NCBI GenBank assembly: GCA_937958995.1
Contig: CALGAP010000019.1
Span: 6,794 to 70,793, forward strand
Direction: 5' to 3'
Origin: an uncultured Chitinophagaceae bacterium
GTDB taxonomy: Bacteria > Bacteroidota > Bacteroidia > Chitinophagales > Chitinophagaceae
Length of the DNA stretch: 64,000 nt
Shown: piece by piece, positions 62,764 to 64,000 of the stretch
How the letters are laid out: every line of letters starts with the position of its first letter
Numbering within the stretch: the stretch's first letter is position 1
The notes under the pieces: model-generated
Told to the model about the DNA's origin: nothing
What the model saw: only the letters and a program-made list of their open reading frames with translations
The model's database searches: none
Position numbers and translations under genes: made by a program

Positions 62764-63315
62764 CTAAATAAACTTATACAAGAGAGCGTCTATATTTGCC
62801 ATTTTTGCGCAATCAGGACCAAAACCAATCCTTAAGGAAAGAGGATGGGTAAGCTCTCTATTGCATCGTTGGCAGTACCCACTTTCAACACCCGCTCTGA
62901 TCTCAAACTTTCCTTCTTTGAGGGACTCAAAAAATAGAGTCAATCTCGGCTTAAATTTGCTCAACTTATAAAAAATATAACCTTCTTCATCGATTAAGCC
63001 GATTTCTTCAAAACTTCGTGAAGTAAACAGCCTAATGTCAGGTATTATTTTATTCGGGCGTATTTGCTTAGCGAAAAATGATATGCAGAAGGAATCTTGC
63101 CCAACATCAAAGGATATTAGAGGAAAATCAGGGATTACTTTTGAATAAGTTTGTACCTCAATTGCAGTTGTATTCTTAAAATTTAAATTTCTCAATTGAT
63201 AGATAAAAGTGAGCATCTTTCCCCCATAAATATTTAGGGCTTTATTAGCAATGTAATGCAATTGATATAAAATCTTTTTGCGATTTTCCCTAGGATTTGA
63301 TAATTGACGGCACAA
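62764..63315 (-). CDS. DUF6011-like zinc-ribbon protein in an AT-rich segment
   Basis: A 183-residue protein. The last third carries GYCQRCNRELTHPLSLRIG followed by FGPDCAKMA, a Cys-x2-Cys...Cys arrangement with the P-x-S and GxGPxC words of DUF6011. The first two thirds (a FIYQLRNLNF-type helix, then beta strands) are not recognised. The DNA here (about 62760-63350) is visibly richer in A/T than the genes to the left, and codon use is different (many AAA, TTA and ATA codons). It lies between the ATPase gene and an IS3 element, 83 bp from the IS orfA, so recent acquisition is likely. Function unknown. Confidence 0.6.
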   Translation of the reverse strand: MCRQLSNPRENRKKILYQLHYIANKALNIYGGKMLTFIYQLRNLNFKNTTAIEVQTYSKVIPDFPLISFDVGQDSFCISFFAKQIRPNKIIPDIRLFTSRSFEEIGLIDEEGYIFYKLSKFKPRLTLFFESLKEGKFEIRAGVESGYCQRCNRELTHPLSLRIGFGPDCAKMANIDALLYKFI

Positions 63316-63363
63316 ATTTCTTGTAAAGGAACTGTAAGATTCCCCGAATGTTGCCCACCCAGT

Positions 63364-63383
63364 GTTAGAGAAAAATCTCTAAC
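63364..63383 (+). promoter_or_regulatory. Hairpin between IS left end and orfA start
   Basis: GTTAGAGA and TCTCTAAC form a perfect 8-bp stem with an AAAA loop, extended outward by ACCCA (63357-63361) facing TGGGT (63389-63393). The orfA ATG follows 15 bp later. Such structures in IS elements often block translation of transcripts that enter from outside; that role is inferred here. Confidence 0.45.
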
Positions 63384-63398
63384 TTAAATGGGTCAATT

Positions 63399-63692
63399 AT
63401 GAAAAAAGTACGATTTACCGAAACACAGATCATTTCTATTTTAAAGCAACAGGAAGCTGGCAGATCGGTCAGGGATATTGCGCGGGAACATGGCATCAGT
63501 GATGCTACCTTCTACAACTGGAAGGCAAAATATGGTGGTATGGAAGCTAATGAGATCAGGCGAATGAAAGAACTGGAGGAAGAGAATGCCCGTTTGAAGC
63601 GCATTGTAGCCAACCAGACATTGGAGATTGATGCAATCAAACATGTGCTGGAAAAAAAGTTCGGCGGCCTGTCGACAAACGGGAAGCAGTGA
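63399..63692 (+). CDS. IS3-family transposase OrfA
   Basis: A 97-residue DNA-binding subunit with a helix-turn-helix (VRFTETQIISILKQQEAGRSVRDIAREHGISDATFYNWKAKYGG, about 4-47) followed by a leucine-zipper-like coiled coil (RMKELEEENARLKRIVANQTLEI). OrfA alone binds IS ends and represses. The ribosome is expected to shift frame near codon 85 to make the OrfAB transposase. Full length. Confidence 0.93.
   Translation: MKKVRFTETQIISILKQQEAGRSVRDIAREHGISDATFYNWKAKYGGMEANEIRRMKELEEENARLKRIVANQTLEIDAIKHVLEKKFGGLSTNGKQ
63653..63659 (+). other. Programmed -1 frameshift site A AAA AAG
   Basis: The heptamer AAAAAAG is phased so that AAA AAG are zero-frame codons of orfA, the canonical IS3 slippery sequence. 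Slipping back one base joins OrfA to the frame that reads KVRRPVDKREAVSMM and continues into orfB without a stop. Confidence 0.75.
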
Positions 63693-63694
63693 GC

Positions 63695-64000
63695 ATGATG
63701 GTCGCAGACAAGCAAGTGAGTGTTCGTCAGGCCTGCAAAATCGTATCTCTGCCGCGTTCCGTGTACAGATACCACCGAAAACCAAAGGATGACGGTGCTT
63801 TGATGGAAGCCCTGGAAGAACTGGTAAAGAAGCATCCCACCATTGGTTTTTGGAAGTGTTATTACCGGCTTCGCAGAAGTGGGCACCGGTGTAATCACAA
63901 ACGGTTGTACCGGGTATATAAGCTCCTAAAGTTGAATATCCGCCGAAGAATAAAACGACGGTTGCCACAGCGTATCAAACAGCCGCTGCTCGTACCCGAA
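63695..64000 (+). CDS. IS3-family transposase OrfB, N-terminal part (cut by window edge)
   Basis: The frame -1 to orfA runs open to the right edge. From the ATG at 63695 it reads MMVADKQVSVRQACKIVSLP, then RSVYRYHRKPKDD, then the HTH_21-type segment HPTIGFWKCYYRLRRSGHR and NHKRLYRVYKLLKLNIRR. The DDE catalytic domain should lie to the right of the window. Translation most likely occurs as the OrfAB fusion. Confidence 0.9.
   Translation, partial: MMVADKQVSVRQACKIVSLPRSVYRYHRKPKDDGALMEALEELVKKHPTIGFWKCYYRLRRSGHRCNHKRLYRVYKLLKLNIRRRIKRRLPQRIKQPLLVPE

Larger units (their letters stand above)
63349..64000 (+). mobile_element. IS3-family insertion sequence, left part (continues beyond window)
   Basis: Two overlapping-frame transposase genes with an A AAA AAG slippage site define an IS3-type element. 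The left end probably lies near TGTTGCCCACCC at 63349-63360, a start resembling IS3 terminal repeats, but the right end is outside the window so the inverted repeat cannot be confirmed. Confidence 0.7.

Overview
The window comes from a member of the Bacteroidota, most likely a Chitinophagaceae-type soil or sediment bacterium. The evidence is two SusC/SusD pairs, many lipoproteins and SPI-cleaved exported proteins, type IX secretion (T9SS) C-terminal domains, FecI/FecR-type regulation and several TAnnTTTG -7 promoter elements. The genus cannot be fixed from the sequence alone. No plasmid or phage backbone and no CRISPR array is visible. The only clear mobile element is an IS3-family insertion sequence cut by the right edge.

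Layout. 1-18.2 kb is mostly housekeeping and envelope genes: trxA (partial), dnaE, an NlpC/P60 lipoprotein, an M1 peptidase overlapping a flippase, a family-5 solute-binding lipoprotein, two paralogous T9SS-type secreted proteins that share an unusual leader, a lipoprotein MsrA, a MutS2-like ATPase, an S10 peptidase and a nitrilase-family amidohydrolase. 18.4-27.7 kb is a compact polysaccharide-utilisation locus (SusC, SusD, two IPT/TIG surface glycan-binding lipoproteins, GH130 mannosylglucose phosphorylase) that points to beta-mannan-derived sugars and is followed by a 31-residue lipoprotein or lipoprotein remnant. 27.8-34.7 kb is a tight four-gene run: an HD hydrolase fused to a Pycsar-type transmembrane effector domain (PycTM), an SdiA-regulated-like lipoprotein, a kinase-like domain fused to an outer-membrane barrel, and a large GAF protein. 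34.8-39.1 kb holds small genes, a probably truncated lectin, a repeat-rich S74-chaperone surface protein, tRNA-Ser(CGA), a CBS protein and a DUF1801/AHSA1 pair.

39.2-47.7 kb is read on the minus strand. It holds an ECF sigma factor, a membrane TPR protein with an anti-sigma-like N-terminus, a membrane-anchored TPR-CHAT protease and an M28 peptidase in one apparent operon, preceded by a C-terminally anchored exported protein and a transglutaminase-like protein. The sigma gene starts inside a 14-bp perfect inverted repeat. 48.0-60.0 kb is a complete sigma/FecR-controlled uptake locus: ECF sigma, FecR, STN-type SusC, SusD, two glycerophosphodiester phosphodiesterases, a PafA-type phosphatase and an SGNH hydrolase. 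Together these predict capture and stepwise breakdown of a glycerophosphodiester-containing polymer or lipid, releasing phosphate. 60.1-64.0 kb holds a P-type cation ATPase, an AT-rich DUF6011-like gene and the IS3 element.

The best candidates for undescribed biology are: the HD-PycTM operon without a recognisable cyclase; the sigma/anti-sigma/TPR-CHAT/M28 operon with its start-codon-burying inverted repeat; the SusCD locus dedicated to phosphodiesters; and the shared leader element of the two T9SS genes.
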